In this document: in pieces, positions 27,453 to 35,171 of the stretch
How positions within the stretch are numbered: the first letter of the stretch is position 1
Layout: each line of letters begins with the position of its first letter
DNA from: Tritrichomonas musculus
Lineage: Eukaryota; Parabasalia; Tritrichomonadida; Tritrichomonadidae
Direction of reading: 5' to 3'
Assembly: GCA_039105265.1 (NCBI GenBank)
Contig: JAPFFF010000019.1
Location: 2,884,501 to 2,948,500 of the forward strand
Length of the DNA stretch: 64,000 bases
Translations under genes and position numbers: made by a program
The notes under the pieces: model-generated
Seen by the model: only the letters and a program-made list of their open reading frames with translations
Database searches by the model: none
What the model was told of the DNA's origin: nothing

Positions 27453-28031
27453 TTAGCAACAATATTTGAGTGATATTGCATATTTGACAAACTCTGTATA
27501 GACATGATTGTAGCAGTATTTTAGTTCTTCGGATTTACCATCTTTAGTGATTAATATCTTATCAATCTTTATCAGTTTTGCAACACTAGCAACACAACAA
27601 CCAGGTTCTTCATCTTCAATAACCAAATCAACTTTATCACAATCTGTCAACAGCTTTATCATATCCATTAATAATGTCGATTTACATACCACATAAGAGT
27701 TTACCTTTAATGGGTTATTCTCATACATCCCAACAAGCAACTCCAAAAATTTGTTTTTCTTTTCAAGTGTATCCAACTCATTTCCTAAATCTGCAATTCC
27801 TCGGTCTTGGGTAAGATTGTTGGTTGGAGGTATGTATTGAGAAGCAAACCCCTCCTGTGGGGTCTGTGGTATAGTAAAATTTACATTTTGTGGTTGCGGT
27901 ATTTGTGGATATGCTACTGCACTTCCTCTTTGAGGAGCTAATTTGATTTCTATATTTGTTTCTTGACTCTGTTTTACACTTGCATCGTTTTCTGAAGATA
28001 ATATACGTGCTTTATTCATAATACTTGACAT
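27453..28031 (-). CDS. Conserved Polinton protein of unknown function (192 residues)
   Basis: Homologue of 15990-16574: NKARILSSENDASVK start, P/Q-rich linker, LEKKNKFLELLVGMYENNPLKVN and a paired-Cys segment (EEPGCCVAS). It keeps the order coiled-coil gene, this gene, membrane peptide, ATPase. Function unknown. Confidence 0.75.
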   Translation of the reverse strand: MSSIMNKARILSSENDASVKQSQETNIEIKLAPQRGSAVAYPQIPQPQNVNFTIPQTPQEGFASQYIPPTNNLTQDRGIADLGNELDTLEKKNKFLELLVGMYENNPLKVNSYVVCKSTLLMDMIKLLTDCDKVDLVIEDEEPGCCVASVAKLIKIDKILITKDGKSEELKYCYNHVYTEFVKYAISLKYCC

Positions 28032-28058
28032 TTCAGTGCAAAAAAATCTCTGTACATC

Positions 28059-28289
28059 TTACTCTTTATTGGTTAATCTATCAAATTCTTTTTCGAGTTT
28101 GTGAACTTTCTCTTTTAAAGATTCAATATCTTCAATTAACGATTCTCTTACTGCTAATCCATTTGAGCCAAGCATACCTGATTTTACGTTATTGAGATGC
28201 TGTTTATAGTCGTAGCATTTCTCTTTTAGCGCTCGTTTGATTCTTTTAAGTTCAGGAATTTCCCTCTTATAATCACTTAATTCAGTCAT
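28059..28289 (-). CDS. Small coiled-coil protein
   Basis: Seventy-six residues, helical, with a heptad-rich end (IEDIESLKEKVHKLEKEFDRL). It occupies the place of the A1 81-residue coiled-coil gene. Its C-terminus matches the 32-residue peptide at 45464-45562 in A2, which looks like a relic of the same gene. Confidence 0.65.
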   Translation of the reverse strand: MTELSDYKREIPELKRIKRALKEKCYDYKQHLNNVKSGMLGSNGLAVRESLIEDIESLKEKVHKLEKEFDRLTNKE

Positions 28290-28305
28290 TTATTTCAATA
28301 CAAAA

Positions 28306-28539
28306 ATGTCTTTTCAACAGAGACGCACGATAAGAGATGATAAAAGAATGAATTTCTACGATAGACTTCAATTGGAAATGCAAAAAGAGCGTACTAGAAT
28401 CAATTCTGCACCTATAATCAAGAAGAGAGATTTGAAGGGAACTATAAACCATGAAAAGCCTCCAATAACTACAAAAAAACTCAACTATCATACATATTCT
28501 TTAAACCATTCAGTGGTCCCAATTAATAGTAAGATTTAA
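28306..28539 (+). CDS. Small basic protein, uncertain
   Basis: Seventy-seven residues, basic and probably largely disordered (MSFQQRRTIRDDKRMNFYDR...). It fills the gap between two leftward genes, starts after TTATTTCAATACAAAA, an initiator-like context seen before other genes here, and ends 1 base before the next gene end. No homologue is present in the window, so it may be spurious. Confidence 0.45.
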   Translation: MSFQQRRTIRDDKRMNFYDRLQLEMQKERTRINSAPIIKKRDLKGTINHEKPPITTKKLNYHTYSLNHSVVPINSKI

Positions 28540-28540
28540 G

Positions 28541-28987
28541 CTACATATTATTCATAGTATTAATATATTTAGCTATCTGATTCACAGTTGATGTTAGTTC
28601 TATTATTTTTTTCTCTGATTGCTCAATACGATTCGCTAGAAGCTCATTCGCATGAATGCGCGATATCATCTGCTTAATCTCATCCTTTACACTTTCAATA
28701 TCAGCTCTGATAACATCTTGTTCTAACTCTTTTAGGTCTTCCTTTTTAAACACTTTTTTTAGAAATATATCACCCCCAACTCTCTTATTTCCTTCTTTCG
28801 AACAATTCTTTTTTGTTATTCTATATTCAACACCATCGGGGGTAATAATCTTATATACTCTATTGAGGTACTGTGTGGTGCGTCCATTCATCTCGTCCTT
28901 GTGCTTCTGGTAGAACAAATTAAATTCTTCGATGGATTTGAAGTTTTTTGTTTCTTCAGTTATTTCGTTAATTACTTCCAATTCCAT
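28541..28987 (-). CDS. Unrecognised protein with C-terminal coiled coil
   Basis: A 148-residue protein. The first 80 residues are a compact domain (FKSIEEFNLFYQKHK, TTQYLNRVYKIITPDGVEYRITKK). The last 65 are predicted coiled coil (IRADIESVKDEIKQM ... IIELTSTVNQI). No family is recognised. It lies between the helical block and the capsid gene; the A copies do not show it within the window, but their matching region is outside. Confidence 0.65.
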   Translation of the reverse strand: MELEVINEITEETKNFKSIEEFNLFYQKHKDEMNGRTTQYLNRVYKIITPDGVEYRITKKNCSKEGNKRVGGDIFLKKVFKKEDLKELEQDVIRADIESVKDEIKQMISRIHANELLANRIEQSEKKIIELTSTVNQIAKYINTMNNM

Positions 28988-29013
28988 TTATTTTCAAAAA
29001 AATTTTTTTGTTT

Positions 29014-29268
29014 TTATTCTACTTCATTTATCAAGCTCTTACCAATTCTCATTCCTCTATCGACAACATTTAACCCTGTGTCAATTGCTCTTATAGTGTC
29101 TCCAATAAGAGGTATATCACCTAAAACAGGCTTTACCGCACTGGTAACTCTTTTACCAATTTCAACAACTTTAGGAAGCGCTTTACCGACTTTAGTTGCA
29201 ACATTCTTAATTGTATTGCCAACTGATTTAAAAGCATTTTTCATTTTCTTGAAGATTCCGATACCCAT
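29014..29268 (-). CDS. Small amphipathic protein, possible membrane-active capsid protein
   Basis: Eighty-four residues beginning MGIGIFKKMKNAFKSVGNTI with a strongly amphipathic, Lys-rich helix, then a Gly/Pro hydrophobic centre (VLGDIPLIGDTIRAIDTGL) and a basic end. This layout resembles membrane-active minor capsid proteins of adenovirus-like and Polinton-like elements (pVI/pX type), and it lies directly beside the capsid gene, divergent from it. The comparison is by character only; no family signature can be confirmed by eye. Confidence 0.6.
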   Translation of the reverse strand: MGIGIFKKMKNAFKSVGNTIKNVATKVGKALPKVVEIGKRVTSAVKPVLGDIPLIGDTIRAIDTGLNVVDRGMRIGKSLINEVE

Positions 29269-29319
29269 TGTTTTTATAATGAAAAAAGTCCTGTAATAAG
29301 TACTTTTTTTGTATCATAA

Positions 29320-31348
29320 ATGTTGTATCGCAACGAAAGAGCACATAATTACAAAATCGAAGCTGGGAATGTACTTGACACTTTTAATAAGATGCGTGAA
29401 ATGATTAACACTAATGATGGTACACGCTCATTTTCATTCAGAACAGTTGATTGTCATGACCAACCCGCACCATTTCATCAAGGACAATATTCCCAAATCA
29501 GTTTAACACATCCTGACCACTTCATTTCTGATGTTGATAAAGGATTCCTCACCTTTCACATCAAACTAGATTTACAACTCAATACTGATTTAGCAAAATT
29601 ACAACAAATTGATGACCCAAATAACTTCTACAAATTATTTGTCGGGCTCAAATCTTCCAATCAATTGTTTGACCGTTTGGAGATTCTCCATAATAATGTA
29701 AACGTTGGATATCAGCAAAATGAATGTATTCGTGAAGGGTTTTTGTATTCCACTGTTAAACCAGAGACTGAGAAGAAACGTAGGCGTTTTGTACATTCAC
29801 TTTGGGAAAACGTTTCAAATTATTCACAAACTGTTGCTGGTGCTTATGTTAACCTCAATTCATTCAAATCTAATGGTAAATCCCAAGTTGAATTTGATTT
29901 AAACGTACCATTCGATGATTTACTTGCATTACAAGCATTCGATTTATTCCCTAATGGTATCATAGGTGATTTATCAATTCGTTTCCAAGTATCACCCGCA
30001 GGATTAGTTTGGGCCGCTATAGACCCTTATACTGTTGCTGAAACAAAAGCTTATCTAGAAGATAATGATAGTATCTCATCTGCAGAATTAGAAAGATTGA
30101 AAGAAATAAAGGCCCGCGGTCACTTGAAACATCAATTTACACAAATTGGTAATGAAGCTATAATTCCAGGTCCTGGTGCTCCATCTCCAGACCCATCTCC
30201 AACACCTGACCCATCACCCTCCAACACCTGACCCATCTCCTGAACCAACCCCAACACCTATCAAGTATAAGATTCAATATCGAATTGGTGAACAATGGGA
30301 TAATGATGATGGAAGTACTGGTTACACTGATATTCTTACAGATTTGGAATTCAATTTCAGTTACACAAAGGAAGAATTTGAAGAATTTGGATTACAACCA
30401 GGTGCAACTGATGAAGAAATTTGTGTTCATAATCCTGCTGTAACATTACCACCATTAAATCATGCTGACAAAAATGGAAGATATTATGCTTGGCAAATTG
30501 TTAAAACACCAATTGTTTCTGCTAAACAGACTCTTCAAGCAATTCATGATGCTAAATCACAACTTCACAATGAAACATATTCATCACAGAAAGCCACATT
30601 AACTGTAAACAGAATGACAATCACATTATGTAAATCAAATATGCAAGGATATGGTGTCTGTGAATCTACTCGCAGAGGTATTGAAAATATATTACGTGAA
30701 GGAATTATAATACCATCCCAAAAAGTTGATTACCATTCATTCCCAATTGCTCCTGCAGCAAATGGTATCAAATCTACTTTGAATATCCCATTAATTAATG
30801 TTACTACAATGTCAATTATGTTTCCAAAACATCATAATGACCTCACTGTTTTCGAGAATCCAGTATATCAAAATTGTTATCTCAATATTGGTGGTAAGAA
30901 CTTCCCAGATGAAAATGTTTCAACAATTGGTGCAAGATTCTTTGAAAATCAATTAACTGCTGGAGACCTTGATGGAATCACATTACAATGCACAAAAGAA
31001 TTTGAAGATAGTATGACAATGCCAAAGAATGATGCAAATGGAGTTCGTTATAGAAATACTTTAAGTGATGCTTCTAGCTTTGTTTTCAATATTCAAACAG
31101 AACGTGCTTCAGCAGGATATTGCTATGATGGATTGGATGGTGGATTTGGAAATATTCAAGTTCAGGTTAATGGTCAACCAATATATACAGGTCCAAATGA
31201 TACTTACTATAATGTTAACGAAGAAGGAACAGTACATCCACCCCCAACTCAATTATGGCTCACAAGAGATACATACTTTAAACTTAGTTTGAATGGATTG
31301 GAATATGTTGATGATGAAACGCCAGCTGGCAGTCAAGTTAATGAGTAA
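29320..31348 (+). CDS. Major capsid protein (putative double jelly-roll), frameshifted in linker
   Basis: Two overlapping frames together cover one protein of about 670 residues. The first (29320-30231) ends in a Pro/Asp/Ser-rich linker; the second (in frame from about 30200 to 31348) carries the rest, homologous to the A1 and A2 capsid proteins. The linker is built of near-repeats of CCATCTCCAACACCTGAC; one 22-base unit where 18 is normal shifts the frame. The shift could be a real mutation, slippage in sequencing, or a tolerated recoding site. Both halves look otherwise intact. The capsid assignment follows from length, beta-rich character with two similar-sized halves, and abundance in all elements. 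Confidence 0.65.
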
Positions 31349-31375
31349 ATTGATTTGAGAAAACCGGTAGCAGCA

Positions 31376-31402
31376 CAGGCAAAGCCTGGGCCAACAAAGT
31401 TG
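31376..31402 (+). repeat. Double-hairpin cassette, type 2, intergenic
   Basis: Between capsid and KilA-N genes: 5-bp stem CAGGC with loop AAA, bases GGC, 4-bp stem CAAC with loop AAA, then TC. The 5-3-5-3-4-3-4 layout is identical to 26751-26777 and 35044-35070, but both stems have changed with compensating bases. Confidence 0.75.
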
Positions 31403-31470
31403 TCAAAATTGCTGTGACCCACATTTTTTTGCAAATCTATTTTTAAAATAATTTTTTATCTCCAGAACAA

Positions 31471-32229
31471 ATGGCTTCAATAAACGTAGAACGAATTAAT
31501 GATGACTACGAATTTATTCAATATAATGCACATTTACGCATCATACATTCAATCAAAGATGATTTGTACCAAGCTCAAAGCATAATAACTGCATGCAACT
31601 CTATTAAACAAATAAAGCATTGGCTGGAAAATCAATCAACAAAAGAGTTATTACAAGAATTTGAATCTGAAAAGGGGTCGGTCGGAATTCCGACCTACCA
31701 AAAAATATATGAAAATCGACCAAATTTACCAAACGAATTAAAAGGAATGTATATCCACCGCTTACTTGTCAATCACATCGCAATGTGGTGTTCTCCATTA
31801 TATGCAATCTATATTGCCAAACTTTTAGACTCCCAATTTGAACGTGAACGCAAACAACATCAGCAACAAATTGATGAACTCAAACCACGTGCAGTTCCAG
31901 AAAATCACAAGAATGATTACCGTTATTTGATTTACAAAGAGGATATTAATAAAGAAGGTTTCATTAGGCTTCATTTGTGTCGTCGTCATAAGAGTACTTG
32001 GAGAAAAGTTGTTAACCATTATAATAATGAAAACGAAAGATTTTACTTCAAAGATGACCTTCCTATTAGTATGACACCAAATTTAAACATTAAGAATATC
32101 ATAAAAGCATCATTTGGAACAGATGATTATAAGGTTTCCAATAGTGGTAACTGTGTTGATATCAAAATAGAGCATCTCAATAAGCTCCATACATTAATTG
32201 AAGAATACTTTAATAGTATGAGCCAATAA
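31471..32229 (+). CDS. KilA-N domain protein
   Basis: A 252-residue homologue of 9818-10576, with the same core (YNAHLRIIHS, GMYIHRLLVNHIAMWCSPLYAIYIAKLLD) and C-terminal domain. In B1 it follows the capsid gene and precedes integrase, a different place from A1 and A2. Its variable slot contains the palindrome at 31680-31695, encoding EKGSVGIPTYQ. Confidence 0.85.
   Translation: MASINVERINDDYEFIQYNAHLRIIHSIKDDLYQAQSIITACNSIKQIKHWLENQSTKELLQEFESEKGSVGIPTYQKIYENRPNLPNELKGMYIHRLLVNHIAMWCSPLYAIYIAKLLDSQFERERKQHQQQIDELKPRAVPENHKNDYRYLIYKEDINKEGFIRLHLCRRHKSTWRKVVNHYNNENERFYFKDDLPISMTPNLNIKNIIKASFGTDDYKVSNSGNCVDIKIEHLNKLHTLIEEYFNSMSQ
31680..31695. repeat. Palindrome cassette in KilA-N variable slot
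   Basis: GGTCGGAATTCCGACC, a perfect 16-base palindrome, sits in the coding slot. It recurs exactly at 32237-32252 just after the gene, and its GAATTCCGACC half is found in the A2 intergenic array at 53270-53280. Confidence 0.8.
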
Positions 32230-32236
32230 AATCGAC

Positions 32237-32252
32237 GGTCGGAATTCCGACC
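32237..32252. repeat. Palindrome copy after KilA-N
   Basis: Exact copy of 31680-31695, 7 bases after the KilA-N stop. The following 40 bases (through TATGAAAAACGTGATGATTT) resemble the coding sequence that follows the slot in the A2 KilA-N gene, so part of the gene appears to be duplicated outside it. Confidence 0.75.
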
Positions 32253-32332
32253 CTCGCCAAATCTTATGAAAAACGTGATGATTTACCTGTAATTGATATT
32301 TTTTTGTATATCAATACTTTTTTTGGAAAAAA

Positions 32333-33688
32333 ATGACTAAATCAGTAAGAATCTACGATAAAGAATACAACTCCTTACTCAATTACCCTTTCAAATCCAA
32401 GTATAAATACATTGATAATTACATAAAACCTTTCTTTAAAAGTGATATCAAAACAGAACCATTTATTCCTGACTTCAAGTTGAAATCATGCAAAGAATTA
32501 TCAAAACCAAATTTCTCTAATGAACCAGGTTGTTGGGAAGCAGATTTGATGTTTAGCAAATACTATACTAGAGATTTGACAAAAGAAAATAAAATATATT
32601 TGGTTCTCATCAATACAAATACAAGATACCTAATCGTTGAACCTGTAAAGGATAAAGGAAATATATGGTTTTCCCTTGAACGAATTATAATAAGATATCC
32701 ACAATTTCTATTCAAAACTATCAAATGTGATGGAGAACCTGGATTAAAAGAGATGAAAGATAATAGTGTTGTCATTTGGTTTTCAACAGGAGAAACTACT
32801 TTGATATTTGACTTGAAAGCTGTAATTAAAGAAGCAAGGATAAAAGAGTTTGATAAAATATTAAGGAAAATCCTCGTGAACCACAAACTGGAAACTCTTA
32901 AAAAACTGCTTAAAAAAAGCGACTATTATAAACCTCGTTTCCAAAGGCTACTCAATTTACAATTTGAAGACATCCAGTTTTGGGAAAATACAATAGATTC
33001 AATCACCGATTTCTATCCTATAAGATTCATTATTAATGATTCTCCATATGCGTTAGCTCACAAAAATGTTGATTCTGTTATAAGAACTCTGAGAAATGCT
33101 TTTGGGTTAGATGAGCGAAGATTAAGTGATTATAATTTGATGAGACAAATGGTTGATTACTATAATAACACCCCTCATAGTTCTCTTCGATTTAAGAATT
33201 TTGATTATGACCCATCAGATTTTTATGACAAGAATCTTGTAAAACCAACGAAGTACATATATTATACCCCAGCTCAAATGCAAAACAATACTGATTTGGA
33301 GTGGAGATATATCAGGAAAATGCAAATGAAATTACGGGAAATCAATGATAAACAACGTTTTAAGGGGTTGTTATCTTATAATAGAGGTAATATTATATTA
33401 GTTCATCTCGATAAAAGCAAAACGCAAAAAAAGCATGAGAAGCGTAGAAGAGTATTTAATGAAATTGCTGAGTTTCTAGAGTATCGTAATGGAAATGTAA
33501 TCTGCAAGTTATTAAAACCATATCAGACTGTTAAAAAAGATGAACCACAAGAAAAGCATCATAAAGGTAGGAAACGTATGACTGATGCTGAAAAAGCTAT
33601 TATTGAAGTACCTATTATATATACGAAATTCATATGTAATTCATTTGGAGACTTAAATGAAGATTACATTAAGTATTTTAACATTTAG
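32333..33688 (+). CDS. Retroviral-type (rve) integrase with internal insertion
   Basis: A 451-residue integrase homologous to 1714-2793. Motifs are WEADLMF, IKCDGEPG and KNVDSVIRTLRNAFG, so the third acidic residue is again Asp. Between the second and third motifs it has some 75 extra residues, Lys-rich and helical (about 150-225), not present in the A copies. The post-catalytic YYNNTPHSSLRF motif and the basic KKHEKRRRVFNE segment are kept, and a second basic insertion lies near the end. The frame is open, so it may be active. Confidence 0.9.
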   Translation: MTKSVRIYDKEYNSLLNYPFKSKYKYIDNYIKPFFKSDIKTEPFIPDFKLKSCKELSKPNFSNEPGCWEADLMFSKYYTRDLTKENKIYLVLINTNTRYLIVEPVKDKGNIWFSLERIIIRYPQFLFKTIKCDGEPGLKEMKDNSVVIWFSTGETTLIFDLKAVIKEARIKEFDKILRKILVNHKLETLKKLLKKSDYYKPRFQRLLNLQFEDIQFWENTIDSITDFYPIRFIINDSPYALAHKNVDSVIRTLRNAFGLDERRLSDYNLMRQMVDYYNNTPHSSLRFKNFDYDPSDFYDKNLVKPTKYIYYTPAQMQNNTDLEWRYIRKMQMKLREINDKQRFKGLLSYNRGNIILVHLDKSKTQKKHEKRRRVFNEIAEFLEYRNGNVICKLLKPYQTVKKDEPQEKHHKGRKRMTDAEKAIIEVPIIYTKFICNSFGDLNEDYIKYFNI

Positions 33689-33693
33689 TTTCT

Positions 33694-34086
33694 ATGAAAA
33701 AAATGCTTATGAATAATATCAAGAATGTTGCAACAAACAATGTAAAACAGCCCATAACAAAACGTTATTTCCACACTCAATCAACAGAATTTACGTTGCC
33801 ACTTGAATTTGTATCAAGCAGAAACAAGAAATATATTGTAATTCAATATGTTGGTGCAATTGTAAAAGACTTTTTAGTTGGTGATTTAATGGTGCATTCA
33901 GATATAGTTCAATTAGATGCATATTGTGATTCATTCATTATGTTAGCTAATAAGCGTCAAACCAAATATCGAAAATACGAATTCTTCAGTAGCAATAAGA
34001 GAGATTACAAGATATGGTTTACCGATTTGTATGGCAATTCAATCATACCATCAGCATTTATCATGAGCTGCCTTCTTATTTATTAA
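33694..34086 (+). CDS. Small conserved beta-rich protein, possible minor capsid
   Basis: A 130-residue homologue of 2783-3133 with a longer N-terminus; the shared region starts at KQPITKRYFHTQS and ends SAFIMSCLLIY. It starts 5 bases after the integrase stop rather than overlapping it. See the A1 copy for the speculative penton role. Confidence 0.65.
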   Translation: MKKMLMNNIKNVATNNVKQPITKRYFHTQSTEFTLPLEFVSSRNKKYIVIQYVGAIVKDFLVGDLMVHSDIVQLDAYCDSFIMLANKRQTKYRKYEFFSSNKRDYKIWFTDLYGNSIIPSAFIMSCLLIY

Positions 34087-34143
34087 GCTACAACTTTTCG
34101 AGAACAGAGTTCTTGTTAAGCTATAGCTTTTTTTGAATAAAAA

Positions 34144-35139
34144 ATGAATAACAGCAACCAAAAATCGGTATTCACAGCACTGCAAGAACTTAATTTGCAA
34201 GATCCAAATTGTATCAATATTAATAAGGACCATCAACTGTTTTCATATATCTCTGAAAGAAATAGGAGAGTCTTATTGTATTTAAGTAGTAATTACCATG
34301 AATTATTTGTGCTTATTAATGGTAGTGAAGTAACGTTGGATTTACCTAAAAAAGTGGATTTCAAAGATGAGAGAAATATAAATAATACAAACGATCCTAG
34401 TCTATTACGTTTATTCACAATAACTGTGGACCTTTTTTCTAATTTTGGTAATACAGATATCCAATTTGTTGAAAAATCATTTCCTGACCTAAATAAAACA
34501 TATATACTATTGATTGGAGACTATGATTATAGATATGATGTAAAAGAAACAAATAATTTCTGTTATCAACTATCTTCGAGCGTAGACGTTGATTGCACAG
34601 TTAAGCCAGTACCAATAATTATCTTTCTCTGTTTCGAAAAAGAAACATTCATGAGCCAATGGCAGAAAGTTCGATTGCGAAATAAAAATGAAGATGCTGA
34701 TATTAAAGGTTTCAAATATGAATTTCAGGATTGGAAATACCATTTTCCAGTATTCAATGTATTCAAATCAAATATCACAAGCCCTATCTTAAAGGTAAAT
34801 ACAAATAATTCACATCCTAGGGAGCCTTCCTTATTTAGTGGATATGACCCAAAAGTAAATATTGAATATAATAATGAAAAACTTGATATACCCGATGAAA
34901 TACGCCCAAAGAAGGTATTACCATCACCAATAACTGACTTCAAATATTTTTACCAAGAACCTGAAAAATCTAGTATAGCTCGTAATACATCTAAGAATCA
35001 AAAGGTTGCAAGTCCAACAGAAGCTAAAAATGATTTCTTGTCGCAAGCGAAGCTTGGGCCTGCTATGCAGTCACAGGTAAATCCAGGAACAAATAAGGCG
35101 CATACAACAACATTCAAATTACCAGGTTCAAAAAAATAA
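34144..35139 (+). CDS. Unrecognised protein in the variable slot
   Basis: A 331-residue protein with a probably folded N-terminal 210 residues and a disordered, charged tail. It lies where A1 has the 373-residue gene and A2 the 176-residue gene. It has no clear similarity to the latter, and only a loose shared layout with the former. A type 2 hairpin cassette encodes SQAKLGPAMQSQ near its C-terminus. Confidence 0.65.
   Translation: MNNSNQKSVFTALQELNLQDPNCININKDHQLFSYISERNRRVLLYLSSNYHELFVLINGSEVTLDLPKKVDFKDERNINNTNDPSLLRLFTITVDLFSNFGNTDIQFVEKSFPDLNKTYILLIGDYDYRYDVKETNNFCYQLSSSVDVDCTVKPVPIIIFLCFEKETFMSQWQKVRLRNKNEDADIKGFKYEFQDWKYHFPVFNVFKSNITSPILKVNTNNSHPREPSLFSGYDPKVNIEYNNEKLDIPDEIRPKKVLPSPITDFKYFYQEPEKSSIARNTSKNQKVASPTEAKNDFLSQAKLGPAMQSQVNPGTNKAHTTTFKLPGSKK
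35044..35070 (+). repeat. Double-hairpin cassette, type 2, inside the 331-residue gene
   Basis: Stem CAAGC with loop GAA, bases GGC, stem CTGC with loop TAT, then TCACAG. It differs from the cassette in the B1 ATPase (coding strand) only in the first loop and one spacer base, although the two genes are unrelated. Confidence 0.85.
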
Positions 35140-35171
35140 TTAGCAAGGATATAAAGTAGGTAGTAATTTTT

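Noticed and set aside
28282-28491. Leftward frame of 69 residues opposite 28306-28539
   Set aside because: It overlaps the coiled-coil gene start, and the rightward frame has a better start context; neither has a homologue.
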